DNA of 60,268 bases from Ectothiorhodospiraceae bacterium (GCA_020831845.1 JAFIFV010000024.1:1-60268), one strand, 5' to 3'; counted from the first letter of the stretch, positions 6,807 to 15,920 are shown. Made by a program: numbers and translations. Notes: generated from the sequence alone by a model not told the origin.

Positions 6807-9361
6807 CGCCCCGTCATTCAACCGCGCACCTGCCTTGCGTTGTCGGTCTGGGCGCGTCAGCCGGCGGGCTCACTGCGCTTGAGACATTTTTTACCCATGC
6901 ACGACCTGACGGCGGCGTGGCCTATATCGTCGTTCAACACCTTGATCCAACGCAGAAGGCCTTGCTGCCCCAGCTGTTGCAACGCGTGACCGCCATGCCT
7001 GTACGGGAGGCGGAGCAGGGCATGCGCGTTACGGCCGACGGTGTTTACGTGATTCCACCGAACGCGGAGCTCACTCTCGGGGATGGTGTGCTTCACCTGG
7101 CCAAGCCCATGGAACCCCGGGGCATGCGGCTGCCGATCAACGTGCTGTTTTCCTCCCTGGCAAGCGTGCTTGGGGAGCGTGCAGTCGGGGTCGTTCTCTC
7201 CGGCATGGGTGCAGACGGCACCCTCGGCATGCAGGCGATCAAGGCGGTGGGTGGCCTGACGCTGGCACAGCAGCCTGAGAACGCACAGTTTGACGCCATG
7301 CCCCGAAGCGCGATCACAGCCGGCTGTGTGGACATCATCGCGCCGGCGCACGCCCTGGCAACGCGCATTCAGGCTTATGTCGACCAGGTTTCCGGGCCGG
7401 AGCAAGTTGCCGATGGAAACGCCAGCCTTGCCGCCCAGCCGGAGCCGCTGCCTCGTATTATCGATCTGCTGCAGCGACACACGCGACACGACTTCTCCTT
7501 GTACAAGACCAGCACCCTGTACCGCCGCATCGAGCGACGCCAGGCGATCCACGGGATTGGTTCGCTGACAGATTACGCTGACTACCTTGTGCACAACGCG
7601 CAGGAGATCGACCTGCTCTTCAAGGAGCTGCTGATCGGGGTTACCAGTTTCTTTCGTGACCCGGAGGTCTGGAACTATCTCACTGCCACGGCGCTCCCGG
7701 TCTTGCTCGGGCGATTCGCCACATCCCAACCGCTACGGGCCTGGGTGGTCGGCTGCTCCACCGGTGAAGAGCCCTACTCGCTGGCGATGGCGCTCCGGGA
7801 GGCGGCGGAGAGCTTGCCCAATCCCACCGACCTCGACATACAGATCTTCGCGTCGGACCTGAGCCCCGACGCCATCGCCACCGCACGCCGCGGCGAATAC
7901 CCGTTGTCCATCGCCGGTGCCGTAACGGAGGCCCGCCTTGAACGGTTCTTCACCCGGCACGACACATACTTCCAGGTGAACGCCGATATCCGTGACCTGG
8001 TGCTGTTCGCGCAACATGACGTGGTGCTGGACCCCCCCTTCACCAAGCTGGATTTGCTCGTCTGTCGGAATCTGCTCATCTACTTCGATGCCACCCTGCA
8101 ACGCAGGCTGATTCCGCTGTTCCACTATTGCTTGCGGCCTGATGGACTCCTGGTGCTGGGAAGTTCCGAAACCCTGGGGCGGCAAACACGCCTTTTCGAT
8201 CCCGTGCAATCGGCTCTGAGGATCTACGCAAGACGGGAGACAGCTTCCATCGAGAGCAGGGAACTGCTGCTGACTGCGTTCCCCCCATCGTCCAGGACAA
8301 CCAAGGAGCATTCCGTGTCCACCCCGAAGATACCCGCCGACAAGGTCGACAATCTGCAGGCCGCCGCCGACCACGTGCTGCTCCAGGTCTATGCGCCGGC
8401 TGCGGTCCTGCTGACTAGCGAGGGAGACATCGTCTATATCAGTGGGCGCACCGGGAGATACCTCGAACCCGCCGCCGGCAAGGCCAACTGGAACATCCAT
8501 GCCATGGCGCGTCCCGGCCTGCGGGCACCCCTCGGCAAGGCGTTGAAGCAGGCAGTCAGTCAATCGGAACCGGTCCAACTTCATGGGCTCGTTCTCACAG
8601 AGACGCACAATGGTCTTACCCTCGACATCACGGTGCAGGCTTTCCGTGAGCCGGCTGCCCTGCAGGGCATGATCATGGTGGTCTTCCGGGAGGTTGCCCA
8701 GCCGCTATCGCCGCAGGGGCGGAAAGGAGGCCGTGGCGCCGTGGCCGCCGCGCATGCAGCGGAGCTCGAACAGTACCGTGACGAGATCATCGCGCTACGC
8801 GAGGAGGCACGGATCTCCCGCGACGCATTGCAGTCATCCAACGAGGAACTGCAATCGACCAACGAAGAACTGCAGTCAACCAACGAGGAACTCACCACCT
8901 CGAAGGAAGAAATGCAGTCGATGAACGAAGAACTGCAAACGATCAACAGCGAACTGCAGGCGAAACTGGACGACTTGGCCCTTGCGCAGAGCGACATGCA
9001 GAACGTTCTCAACAGCATCGAGATCGCAATCCTGTTCCTGGACCGGAATCTGAATGTGCGGCGCTACACCGACCGTGCGTCGTCCATTGTCAGCCTGCGT
9101 GAAAGCGATGTCGGCCGCCCCTTGAGCGACCTGACCACCAGTCTCGATTACCCGACGCTGCATGAGGACGCGGGTGAGACCCTGCGAACCCTGGAAGCGT
9201 CGGAAAAGCAGATCATGGCTGCCGATGGCCGCTGGTTCTCCGTGCGCATCATGCCTTATCGCAGGTTGGACAACATGATCGACGGTGTCGTCATCACCTT
9301 CTTCGACATCACCGAGACCAAGGCGCTGGAGACGGCCCTGCGCCAGGATTCACAAACATAG
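6803..9361 (+). CDS. CheB-CheR-PAS fusion protein
   Basis: An 852-residue fusion. Residues about 10-190 are a CheB methylesterase with the catalytic Ser (GLGASAGG, Ser19), His (VVQHLDP, His46) and Asp (SGMGADGT). Residues about 215-470 are a CheR methyltransferase with the SAM-binding VVGCSTGEEPYSLAM and VCRNLLIYF. A coiled coil of repeated SNEELQSTNEEL units (about 660-725) joins a C-terminal PAS domain (about 730-850). The fused pair could methylate and demethylate a receptor or other partner. Translation begins at a TTG that overlaps the upstream stop codon. No chemoreceptor gene is adjacent. Confidence 0.9.
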   Translation: MTPRHSTAHLPCVVGLGASAGGLTALETFFTHARPDGGVAYIVVQHLDPTQKALLPQLLQRVTAMPVREAEQGMRVTADGVYVIPPNAELTLGDGVLHLAKPMEPRGMRLPINVLFSSLASVLGERAVGVVLSGMGADGTLGMQAIKAVGGLTLAQQPENAQFDAMPRSAITAGCVDIIAPAHALATRIQAYVDQVSGPEQVADGNASLAAQPEPLPRIIDLLQRHTRHDFSLYKTSTLYRRIERRQAIHGIGSLTDYADYLVHNAQEIDLLFKELLIGVTSFFRDPEVWNYLTATALPVLLGRFATSQPLRAWVVGCSTGEEPYSLAMALREAAESLPNPTDLDIQIFASDLSPDAIATARRGEYPLSIAGAVTEARLERFFTRHDTYFQVNADIRDLVLFAQHDVVLDPPFTKLDLLVCRNLLIYFDATLQRRLIPLFHYCLRPDGLLVLGSSETLGRQTRLFDPVQSALRIYARRETASIESRELLLTAFPPSSRTTKEHSVSTPKIPADKVDNLQAAADHVLLQVYAPAAVLLTSEGDIVYISGRTGRYLEPAAGKANWNIHAMARPGLRAPLGKALKQAVSQSEPVQLHGLVLTETHNGLTLDITVQAFREPAALQGMIMVVFREVAQPLSPQGRKGGRGAVAAAHAAELEQYRDEIIALREEARISRDALQSSNEELQSTNEELQSTNEELTTSKEEMQSMNEELQTINSELQAKLDDLALAQSDMQNVLNSIEIAILFLDRNLNVRRYTDRASSIVSLRESDVGRPLSDLTTSLDYPTLHEDAGETLRTLEASEKQIMAADGRWFSVRIMPYRRLDNMIDGVVITFFDITETKALETALRQDSQT

Positions 9362-9486
9362 AGACGGTGTTTCGGGTGCGGGATCGCACCGACCGTGTTC
9401 GACCTGAGGCGCATAGTGATGGGTGCAGGAGTCAACGCGCGTCGCGTCGTTGACTTCCCGCTTCACATGCCCTGGAGGGCACCGTC

Positions 9487-9801
9487 ATGAATCGCTCTAT
9501 CCGGCTTTTGTCCGTTTTCCTGCTGGCCTTCTCCATCATCGGCATGGCCGCCTGTACAGCCACCGACACCCGCCAGGCCCCAGGTGAGTACATCGATGAC
9601 AGCGTCATCACCACGAAGGTGAAGGCCGCGATCTTCAACGATCCCGATCTCAAGGTCATGGAGATCAGCGTGGAGACCTTCCGCGGCGAAGTGCAACTGA
9701 GCGGCTTTGTCAGCTCCCGTGCCGCCGCAGACCAGGCCGTCGCTTTGGCGAAGGACGTCGGCGGTGTGACCTCGGTGAAGAACGATATGCGTATCAGGTA
9801 G
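9487..9801 (+). CDS. BON-domain lipoprotein
   Basis: A 104-residue protein with a lipoprotein signal (hydrophobic core, then GMAAC with Cys23) and one BON domain (about residues 37-104: DDSVITTKVKAAI, GEVQLSGFV, GVTSVKNDM). BON domains bind phospholipid or carbohydrate at the envelope; OsmY and DolP are relatives. CCTGGAGGGCACC precedes the ATG. It stands alone between the signalling operon and the LysE gene. Confidence 0.88.
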   Translation: MNRSIRLLSVFLLAFSIIGMAACTATDTRQAPGEYIDDSVITTKVKAAIFNDPDLKVMEISVETFRGEVQLSGFVSSRAAADQAVALAKDVGGVTSVKNDMRIR

Positions 9802-9805
9802 GCCG

Positions 9806-9826
9806 GCTGACTCCCGTCCAGTCAGC
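9806..9826. terminator. hairpin after the BON gene
   Basis: GCTGACT (9806-9812) pairs with AGTCAGC (9820-9826) across a 7-base loop, a few bases after the stop. The T-run expected of an intrinsic terminator is missing. The rest of the gap to 10068 shows nothing I can name. Confidence 0.45.
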
Positions 9827-10068
9827 AAGACAAGAACCCGTTATGCGCGTTCACTCCCTTGCGAGCAAATGGAACCCGAGCAGGAATCGGTCCGCCACCG
9901 ACCGGGAAACCGTGGTGGCGGGCCTGCGTCGCGAACGCACGGATCGGGCCTCTGCCGTGGGGGCTGATCGGTGAACAGGGCGGCTGCATATCCACGGACA
10001 TCCGCTCTCGAAGGTATAAGCTATGGAGGTATTCCCATACCCCGGCCTCTGTCGCACAGTGAGATCGC

Positions 10069-10695
10069 ATGAGCCTGACCATCACACTCCCTTCAATGGC
10101 CGCCCTTGCGGCGGCCATGATCGTGCTGGCAAGTGTTCCCAGCGTCAGCGTGCTGATGGTGACAGCCCGTTCGGCCGCGGGCGGTTTGCGTCATGGCATG
10201 GCGGCCATTGCCGGTGTCGTGCTGGGTGATCTCCTTTTCCTGTTGATTGCGTTGCTGGGGTTGTCGTTCCTCGCTGCGGCGATGGGTGAATGGTTTTCGC
10301 TGCTCAAGTACGTGGGCGGCGCCTACCTGGTCTGGTTCGGGTTTACCTTGCTGCGCGCCCGCCCCGTATCGGCGGAGAGCACTGGAGCCGGAAACCCATC
10401 TTCCCTCGGAGCGAGCTTCCTGACCGGGCTGTTGATTACGTTGGCCGATCAGAAGGCCATCCTCTTCTACCTGGGTTTTCTTCCCGTTTTCGTCGACCTG
10501 GCGTCCGCCACCTGGCTGGATGTCATGGCCATTTCGGGGATCATCGTCCTGTCGGTGGGGGGCGTGAAGCTCCTTTACGCCTACCTGGCGCACAGTGCGA
10601 GCAGGCTGATCGGCCATCGTCTCGGGCGCGGCATCAATGTGACGGCCGGTGGCGCGATGATCGGCGTAGGCATCTATCTGTTCACCAGATCCTGA
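10069..10695 (+). CDS. LysE-family amino-acid exporter
   Basis: A 208-residue inner-membrane protein with about six hydrophobic segments. It shows LysE/RhtB features: an early VPSVSVLMVTARSAAGG loop after helix one, and the LKYVGGAYLVWFGFTLLR motif near residues 78-95. The family exports amino acids, homoserine lactones or related compounds; the substrate here cannot be told from sequence. It is followed after 85 bases by the MBL gene on the same strand, whose own strong ribosome site suggests independent expression. Confidence 0.88.
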   Translation: MSLTITLPSMAALAAAMIVLASVPSVSVLMVTARSAAGGLRHGMAAIAGVVLGDLLFLLIALLGLSFLAAAMGEWFSLLKYVGGAYLVWFGFTLLRARPVSAESTGAGNPSSLGASFLTGLLITLADQKAILFYLGFLPVFVDLASATWLDVMAISGIIVLSVGGVKLLYAYLAHSASRLIGHRLGRGINVTAGGAMIGVGIYLFTRS

Positions 10696-10780
10696 AAGGC
10701 TGGAAATATAAGCTTGACCTCAACAATACTTTAGGTTTTAGGGTTTCCACTGACGCTTTCGAATACGCAAGGAGGAAACC

Positions 10781-11422
10781 ATGAGACAGGTTCAAGCCGA
10801 TCTTTGGGAAACCGAGGCGGAGTATCCCTTTCCGGGGCTGATCACCCGGGCCTATCTGCTGACGCGCGATGAAGGCAACGTGCTCTTCTACAACACCGGC
10901 CACCCGCATGAGATCGATGCCATGGCCGAGCGGGGCGGGGTGTCATACCAGTTCCTCAGCCATCAGGACGAGCTTGGCGAGACGCTCAATGTCATCGGCA
11001 CGCGTTTTGGCGCCCAGCTCGGCGGGCACGTGAACGAGCAGGAGGAATTCGCCCGTATTCGCCGCCCGGAGTTGCTGTTCGACAAGCGCGAGACGCTGCT
11101 GGGCAATATCGAGGTGATTCCCACTCCCGGCCATTCTCCGGGCAGTGTCTGCTTCCTGGTGGATTCCCCACACGGCAAACGCTATCTGTTCACCGGAGAC
11201 ACGCTGTTTCTCAATGACGATGGCGGCTGGCAGGCCGGCTTGATAAGCGGCTACAGCGACCGGGACGCGTTGATCGACAGCCTGAAGCTCCTGCGCGGCT
11301 TCCGTCCCGACATGGTGATCTCCAGCGCCTGCCCCACCGGCGTGGGTTTCCAGGAAATGGCGCCGGAGGACTGGCCGGCACGGGTGGACGACGCCTTGTC
11401 GCGCGTGGTGGAAGTCGCGTAA
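10781..11422 (+). CDS. metallo-beta-lactamase-fold protein
   Basis: A 213-residue protein with parts of the metallo-beta-lactamase fold: LSHQDELGE (about residues 58-66) at the place of the usual HxHxDH, TPGHSPGSVCF (about 113-123) and FTGDTLF (about 135-141). The first metal motif is degenerate (S-H-Q-D-E-L), so full two-metal hydrolase activity is uncertain. CDS starts after AAGGAGGAAACC, a near-perfect ribosome site. A hydrolase of unknown substrate. Its stop faces an alpha/beta hydrolase gene across two hairpins. Confidence 0.8.
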   Translation: MRQVQADLWETEAEYPFPGLITRAYLLTRDEGNVLFYNTGHPHEIDAMAERGGVSYQFLSHQDELGETLNVIGTRFGAQLGGHVNEQEEFARIRRPELLFDKRETLLGNIEVIPTPGHSPGSVCFLVDSPHGKRYLFTGDTLFLNDDGGWQAGLISGYSDRDALIDSLKLLRGFRPDMVISSACPTGVGFQEMAPEDWPARVDDALSRVVEVA

Positions 11423-11428
11423 CGGAAT

Positions 11429-11444
11429 GCCCGTATCGGGCTTT
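11429..11444 (+). terminator. short hairpin with T-tract after MBL gene
   Basis: GCCCG (11429-11433) and CGGGC (11437-11441) form a tight stem with a TAT loop, followed by TTT. It sits directly after the MBL stop codon and resembles a weak intrinsic terminator. Confidence 0.45.
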
Positions 11445-11458
11445 GGAGACGATCGGAA

Positions 11459-11489
11459 GTCGTGGCTGTGTGAGGGGCACAGCCACGAC
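11459..11489. terminator. perfect 12-bp hairpin between convergent genes
   Basis: GTCGTGGCTGTG (11459-11470) and CACAGCCACGAC (11478-11489) are perfectly complementary with a 7-base loop. Placed between the convergent MBL and hydrolase genes, it probably works as a bidirectional terminator, although no T-run follows. Confidence 0.5.
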
Positions 11490-11493
11490 CTGG

Positions 11494-12369
11494 TCAGTCG
11501 GCGGTAGTTACCTCCTTAAAGGTTAGTAACTGCGGGGTTTGTTTCTCAACCCGCCGGACGAACCTCCTGATGAGGGCGTTGACCACGGAGGCGTGCGTCA
11601 GCGGCGACAGGTGCCCGGCACCGGCGATGTGTTCAACGCTCGCGGCTGGCAGTAGCTGCGACAGTATCTCCAGCGTCCGGCGAGCAGCCGTCGTGGTCCG
11701 CGAGCCCAGGATGAGCTGCGTCGGTACGCCAAGCCCCCGGTACTCGGCAAGGCGGCTATCGGACGGGCTACGCATCCAGCGCCATTCCTCGGCTACCGTG
11801 GGCATCATGCCGACAATGGATTGGCGGCGTGGTTCGGGCATGGCGTTCCACGCCTCCTTGCCGATCCAGTATCCCATGAAGGCGTCCGCGGCAAGGGCAG
11901 GTGTACCTTCCTCCACCAGTCGGATGTGTTCCCGCGAGAGCAGCTCGATTTCTCCCCAGGCGTTGTCTCCCAGGACGCGCAGCAGGTTGAAGGCGGTGGG
12001 TTCGATCAGCGTCAACGAGCGCAATCTGTCCGGGTGGCTCGTCGCGTAGTCCAGGGCCAGCGCGCCGCCATAGGAGTGGCCGACCAGATCCAGCGGTTGT
12101 TGCTGTTCGCCGAGCGTATCGATTGCGGCACGGATGGTCGACAATCCCTGCAGGTGGGCGGAGACGCCTGGCGTCGAGCTGCTATGGCCGTAGCCGGGCA
12201 GGTCGGGCGCGACGATGTGCTCGCCGGCCTCCTGCGTCGCCAGAAACGCCGACCACAGGCGGCTGGAGCTGGCGCTGCCGTGGATCAATATCACGGTGTG
12301 GTCCGGCGATACGCCATCTGCCGGTTCCTTGTCAGTGATATGCGGTGCATAGGGGGTGGTAGGTTCCAT
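11494..12369 (-). CDS. alpha/beta hydrolase
   Basis: A 291-residue protein with the alpha/beta hydrolase pattern: oxyanion-hole motif LIHGSASSS (about residues 28-36), nucleophile elbow GHSYGG (about 97-102), and late acid/His region with GAGHLSPL near residue 252. No signal peptide. Substrate unknown. The ATG at 12369 follows AGGACACC. It lies downstream of the mddA-like gene on the same strand after 72 bases and could be co-transcribed with it. Confidence 0.85.
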   Translation of the reverse strand: MEPTTPYAPHITDKEPADGVSPDHTVILIHGSASSSRLWSAFLATQEAGEHIVAPDLPGYGHSSSTPGVSAHLQGLSTIRAAIDTLGEQQQPLDLVGHSYGGALALDYATSHPDRLRSLTLIEPTAFNLLRVLGDNAWGEIELLSREHIRLVEEGTPALAADAFMGYWIGKEAWNAMPEPRRQSIVGMMPTVAEEWRWMRSPSDSRLAEYRGLGVPTQLILGSRTTTAARRTLEILSQLLPAASVEHIAGAGHLSPLTHASVVNALIRRFVRRVEKQTPQLLTFKEVTTAD

Positions 12370-12441
12370 GGTGTCCTCGTCAAGTCTTGTCGGTGGCGGA
12401 GCGTGTGCGGCATATGCCCCGCCAATGGTTTTCAGGATTGG

Positions 12442-13212
12442 TCACAGGTTCTGGGTGTGTTGCCTTGTGTTGACCGTGCGCCGACCGCGCAAACCGGGAA
12501 GGAAAGCGGGTACGGTGCGCCGGTAGTGCAGGTAGCGATCACCGAACTCATCGATCAGATCGGCTTCCTCGAACCAGGTGGCGATCAGGACGTAGGCGGT
12601 GGCGCTAGCGGCGAACACCAGTTGGCCCACCGTCATGTGCGGGGTGGCCCAGGGCGCCAGCATCCAGCCGCAACTGATCGGGTGGCGGATGATGGCGTAG
12701 AGGTAGCGGGCGGAGAACGTCGTTCCCGTCACCTGTCGTTCCCGGACTCGCTGCCAGGCCTGGGCAAGCCCGAAGAAGCTGAAGTGGCCGAAATGGAACG
12801 TGGCGGCGAACATCACCAGCCAGATTGTCAGGTACAGCGTGATGATGGCGGCTACCGCCCACGTTGCCTCGATCTTCCAGAGGGTTGTGGGGATCGGTTG
12901 CCATAGCATGACGAGCAGCGCTGTCATGGCGGCCGTCATGTAAAGATAGGTTGCGCGTTCCAGATGCACGGGCACGAACCGGGTCCACCAACGCTTGAAC
13001 GCAGTGCGTGCCGTGATCGAGTGGTGCAGGCCGAAGCCCAGCACCAGCAGGGTATTTATCACTATCGCCTGCCAGATGTCGCCGCCGAACGCACCGCTGT
13101 TGATGGTTTTCGGGGCGCCGAAATCGGCAAGAAAGGCGACGATGTAGGCGATGTTGCCCATCGCCAGCACGTAGGCGATGCCCGCGTAGATCAGAATGAA
13201 GCTCTTTTTCAT
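12442..13212 (-). CDS. mddA: MddA-like methanethiol S-methyltransferase
   Basis: A 256-residue polytopic membrane protein with five or six hydrophobic segments. It carries blocks I associate with MddA: HHSITARTAFKRWWTRFVP (about residues 65-83), ERATY, and the C-terminal methyltransferase signature RHPISCGWMLAPWATPHMT followed by EEADLIDEFG..Y..YR..VP. MddA methylates methanethiol with S-adenosylmethionine to give dimethyl sulphide; the wider NnrU/isoprenylcysteine-methyltransferase fold is certain, the exact substrate is an inference. It is divergent from a SARP-type regulator, with an 11-bp tandem repeat in the gap. Confidence 0.68.
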   Translation of the reverse strand: MKKSFILIYAGIAYVLAMGNIAYIVAFLADFGAPKTINSGAFGGDIWQAIVINTLLVLGFGLHHSITARTAFKRWWTRFVPVHLERATYLYMTAAMTALLVMLWQPIPTTLWKIEATWAVAAIITLYLTIWLVMFAATFHFGHFSFFGLAQAWQRVRERQVTGTTFSARYLYAIIRHPISCGWMLAPWATPHMTVGQLVFAASATAYVLIATWFEEADLIDEFGDRYLHYRRTVPAFLPGLRGRRTVNTRQHTQNL

Positions 13213-13293
13213 GGCAGCGTTTTCTCTGTTTCAGTGTTTCATGGGTCGGCTGAACGTGGCTCTCCGCCGCGTTCTGGGCAAAACTAGATGATT

Positions 13294-13315
13294 GGCGTCC
13301 CCTGGACGTCCCCTG
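13294..13315. promoter_or_regulatory. tandem 11-bp direct repeat, possible SARP operator
   Basis: GGCGTCCCCTG (13294-13304) is followed at once by GACGTCCCCTG (13305-13315). SARP-type regulators are known to bind direct repeats spaced by one helical turn (11 bp). The site lies in the gap between the mddA-like gene and the gene for a SARP-like protein. A looser third copy (GACGTCGCCC) starts at 13336. Confidence 0.45.
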
Positions 13316-13424
13316 CGCGAGACCGCTGAAGCATTGACGTCGCCCGGAGGGAACGGCGGCCACGATCACGGGCGAGGACTGATCAGCGTTTTCCCGACGG
13401 CGCTATCCGGAAGAGGGCAGTTGC

Positions 13425-15035
13425 GTGCCAATCGAAATCTCGTTGTTCGGCTACCCGCGAGTGGTTCGCGCCGGGCGAGCGCTGGATATTGGGTTGCGCA
13501 AGGCCCTGGCTCTGCTTGCCTACCTGGGCGTGACGGGCGGATTCCACAGCCGAGATATGCTTGCCGAGTTGCTGTGGCCGGACAGCCCGGAAGGTGAAGG
13601 TCGGGCGCGTTTGCGGCGTACTCTCTACCGCCTGCAGAAGTTGCTGGGTGACGGCGTGCTGCTTGTCACTCCGGATACCGTCGGTTTGCATGGGGATGCG
13701 ATCGGGTCGGTGGATGTGATGCGTTATCGGCAATGCGTCGAGCGCAGCAGGGAGCCGACAGCCGAGGGGGATGAAGAGCGGAACCTGCTGGTGCGCGCTT
13801 GCGGGCTTTACACCGATGATTTCCTTGCCGGCTTTGCGCTGGCGGATAACGAAGCCTTTGAGGAGTGGCGGTTCTTTCTGGCCGAGGATCTTCGGCAGTC
13901 TCTTGGACATGTTCTGGAGCGGCTCGCACGGCTGCATGCAACGGGCGGGGATCATGCTTCGGCAATCAGCTGTGCCAGAAGGTGGGTCGGTCTGGACCGC
14001 TTGCATGAACCGGCACACCGTTTATTGATAGGGCTGCACCTCGCCGCCGGTGAACTCGCCGCGGCTCGTCAGCAGTTCGAGCGCTGCCGAAGCTATCTGC
14101 AGTCGGAGTTGGACGCTGCTCCTCAGGCCGATACCGTCCGGTTGATGGAGACTATCGAGCGTGGGGAGCCCGCGGCTCCACATGAGGAGGCGGGGCAGGT
14201 TCCGCCTTCGCCGGTGGCATACGTCCGCAGCGGTGACATTTCCATTGCCTACCGGGTGTATGGTTCCGGGCCGGTCACGCTGGTGGCCATGCCGGGCTTT
14301 GTATCCCACCTGGACGTCTACTGGAGCCAACCGGAGCTTGCCGGCTTCATGCGGGCGCTGGGTAACCTGGCGAGAGTGATCTGTTTCGACAAACGCGGGA
14401 TGGGGCTCTCCGACCGCGTCGCCTACGCGCCCACCATCGAGTATACGGTGGCGGATCTGATGGCCGTGCTGGATGCCGAGGGAGTCGACCGTGCCGTGCT
14501 GTTTGGCGTTTCGGAGGGCGGGCCGGCAGCGGTGGCCTGCGCAGCCTGGTACCCGGAGCGGGTTTCCGGTCTGATTCTTTACGGCACGCTGGCTCGGGCG
14601 ATGTATGCCGACGATTACCCCTGGGGGTTTGCCGCGGACGATTTCGACACCCGGGTCGACCGGCTGATCAGGGACTGGGGAGGCCCTGCCTTCATCGAGC
14701 TGTTTGCCCCGAGCTGGGCGAATGACCCCTCACGCAGCGCATGGTGGGCGTCTTCGCTGCGCCTTGCCGCCAGCCCAGGGGCTGTGCGAGGCGTATTCCA
14801 GGCCTTGAAGAAAATGGATGTGCGCGGGCTGTTGCCGCAGATCGCCTGTCCGACCGTGGTCCTGCATCGCAGCGGGGAACAGGCGGTGGTTGTGGAGCAC
14901 GGCCGTTATCTCGCCGCCCGTATCCCCGATGCACAACTCATTGAGTTGTGCGGGCAGGATCATTGGTGGTGGATCGACGGCGGGGCGTTACTGCAGCATA
15001 TGGCGGCTTTTCTGAGATCCCTCCCCGAACCGTGA
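13425..15035 (+). CDS. SARP/BTAD regulator fused to alpha/beta hydrolase
   Basis: A 536-residue protein. Residues about 1-95 are a winged-helix DNA-binding domain of the SARP type (LALLAYLG, AELLWPDSP, RLRRTLYRLQKLLG). Residues about 97-245 are a bacterial transcriptional activator domain made of TPR-like helices. Residues about 265-536 are an alpha/beta hydrolase with a Ser elbow (FGVSEGG) and a late GQDHWWW His motif. The start is GTG at 13425. A regulator joined to an enzyme-like domain suggests the hydrolase fold binds or hydrolyses the effector. It is divergent from the mddA-like gene, and a second hydrolase follows after 75 bases. Confidence 0.85.
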   Translation: MPIEISLFGYPRVVRAGRALDIGLRKALALLAYLGVTGGFHSRDMLAELLWPDSPEGEGRARLRRTLYRLQKLLGDGVLLVTPDTVGLHGDAIGSVDVMRYRQCVERSREPTAEGDEERNLLVRACGLYTDDFLAGFALADNEAFEEWRFFLAEDLRQSLGHVLERLARLHATGGDHASAISCARRWVGLDRLHEPAHRLLIGLHLAAGELAAARQQFERCRSYLQSELDAAPQADTVRLMETIERGEPAAPHEEAGQVPPSPVAYVRSGDISIAYRVYGSGPVTLVAMPGFVSHLDVYWSQPELAGFMRALGNLARVICFDKRGMGLSDRVAYAPTIEYTVADLMAVLDAEGVDRAVLFGVSEGGPAAVACAAWYPERVSGLILYGTLARAMYADDYPWGFAADDFDTRVDRLIRDWGGPAFIELFAPSWANDPSRSAWWASSLRLAASPGAVRGVFQALKKMDVRGLLPQIACPTVVLHRSGEQAVVVEHGRYLAARIPDAQLIELCGQDHWWWIDGGALLQHMAAFLRSLPEP

Positions 15036-15110
15036 TTGATTCTCCAGGCGACGTTGCGTGGACGCCGGTCGTATAGAAAGCCTCCTGTTTCGCCAACCGG
15101 AGGAATCACT

Positions 15111-15887
15111 ATGCCGTACGTCCGCAGCAATGGGCTTCGTATTCATTATCGTGTCCAGGGGGATGGGCCGCCTGTCGTCATGCAGCATGGATTCAGCGAC
15201 AGTCTCCAGGGGTGGTTCGCCGCCGGCTGGGTGCGGGAACTGGCAGCCGAATTCACGTTGATACTGATCGACGCACGGGGCCATGGGGCAAGCAGCAAGC
15301 CGCACGAAGCGCGCTTGTACGGCGCCGAGCACCGGGTCTCCGATGTGCTCTGCGTACTGGACGCAGAGCACATCACCCAGTGCCACTACTTCGGGTACTC
15401 GATGGGGGGATGGATAGGACTCAACGTTGCTGCACTGGCGCCTGAGCGTCTCTCGTCGCTTGTTCTGGGCGGTATCCATCCCTATGGACAGAACATGCAC
15501 ATCTACCGCGCAGGCGTTACCGCGGGGCTCGATAGCTGGGCGCGACAACTGACAGCTGCGGGCGCGCCATTGTTCGATCCGCAGGCAGCCGCGAGAATTC
15601 TGGGGAACGACGTGGCGGCGCTGCGTGCCGCGGTTGCGGAGGACAGGCCACCGGTCAACGCTTTTCCCGCGATGCATCGCCTGCCCACCCTGCTTCTGGC
15701 AGGCGATGCAGATCCACTATTGCCTGATATGGAAAGATTCGCCCGGCAGTTGGGAACGGCAAGGCTGGTGGTGGTCCCGCGCGCCAATCACGTGCAGGCG
15801 ATACTTGACGTCGGTTACCTGGTGCCACATGTGGTGCGTTTCCTGCGCGATGCCCATCCTTGCATGAACGCACCCGCTTTTCGGTAG
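15111..15887 (+). CDS. alpha/beta hydrolase
   Basis: A 258-residue hydrolase with MQHGFSDS (oxyanion region, about residues 24-31), GYSMGG nucleophile elbow (about 93-98) and LLAGDADPLLP with a later His in RANHVQ (about 225-230). ATG at 15111 follows CGGAGG. It is homologous in fold to the C-terminal half of the preceding regulator, and lies just downstream on the same strand, so the two may be linked in function. Substrate unknown. Confidence 0.85.
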   Translation: MPYVRSNGLRIHYRVQGDGPPVVMQHGFSDSLQGWFAAGWVRELAAEFTLILIDARGHGASSKPHEARLYGAEHRVSDVLCVLDAEHITQCHYFGYSMGGWIGLNVAALAPERLSSLVLGGIHPYGQNMHIYRAGVTAGLDSWARQLTAAGAPLFDPQAAARILGNDVAALRAAVAEDRPPVNAFPAMHRLPTLLLAGDADPLLPDMERFARQLGTARLVVVPRANHVQAILDVGYLVPHVVRFLRDAHPCMNAPAFR

Positions 15888-15908
15888 CACTCTTTCCGGA
15901 AAGCGGGT
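15872..15908. terminator. hairpin between convergent genes
   Basis: ACCCGCTTT (15872-15880) pairs with AAAGCGGGT (15900-15908). The left arm overlaps the end of the hydrolase gene and the right arm lies before the methyltransferase stop, fitting a shared terminator. Confidence 0.45.
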
Positions 15909-15920
15909 GGTTGGCGATGA

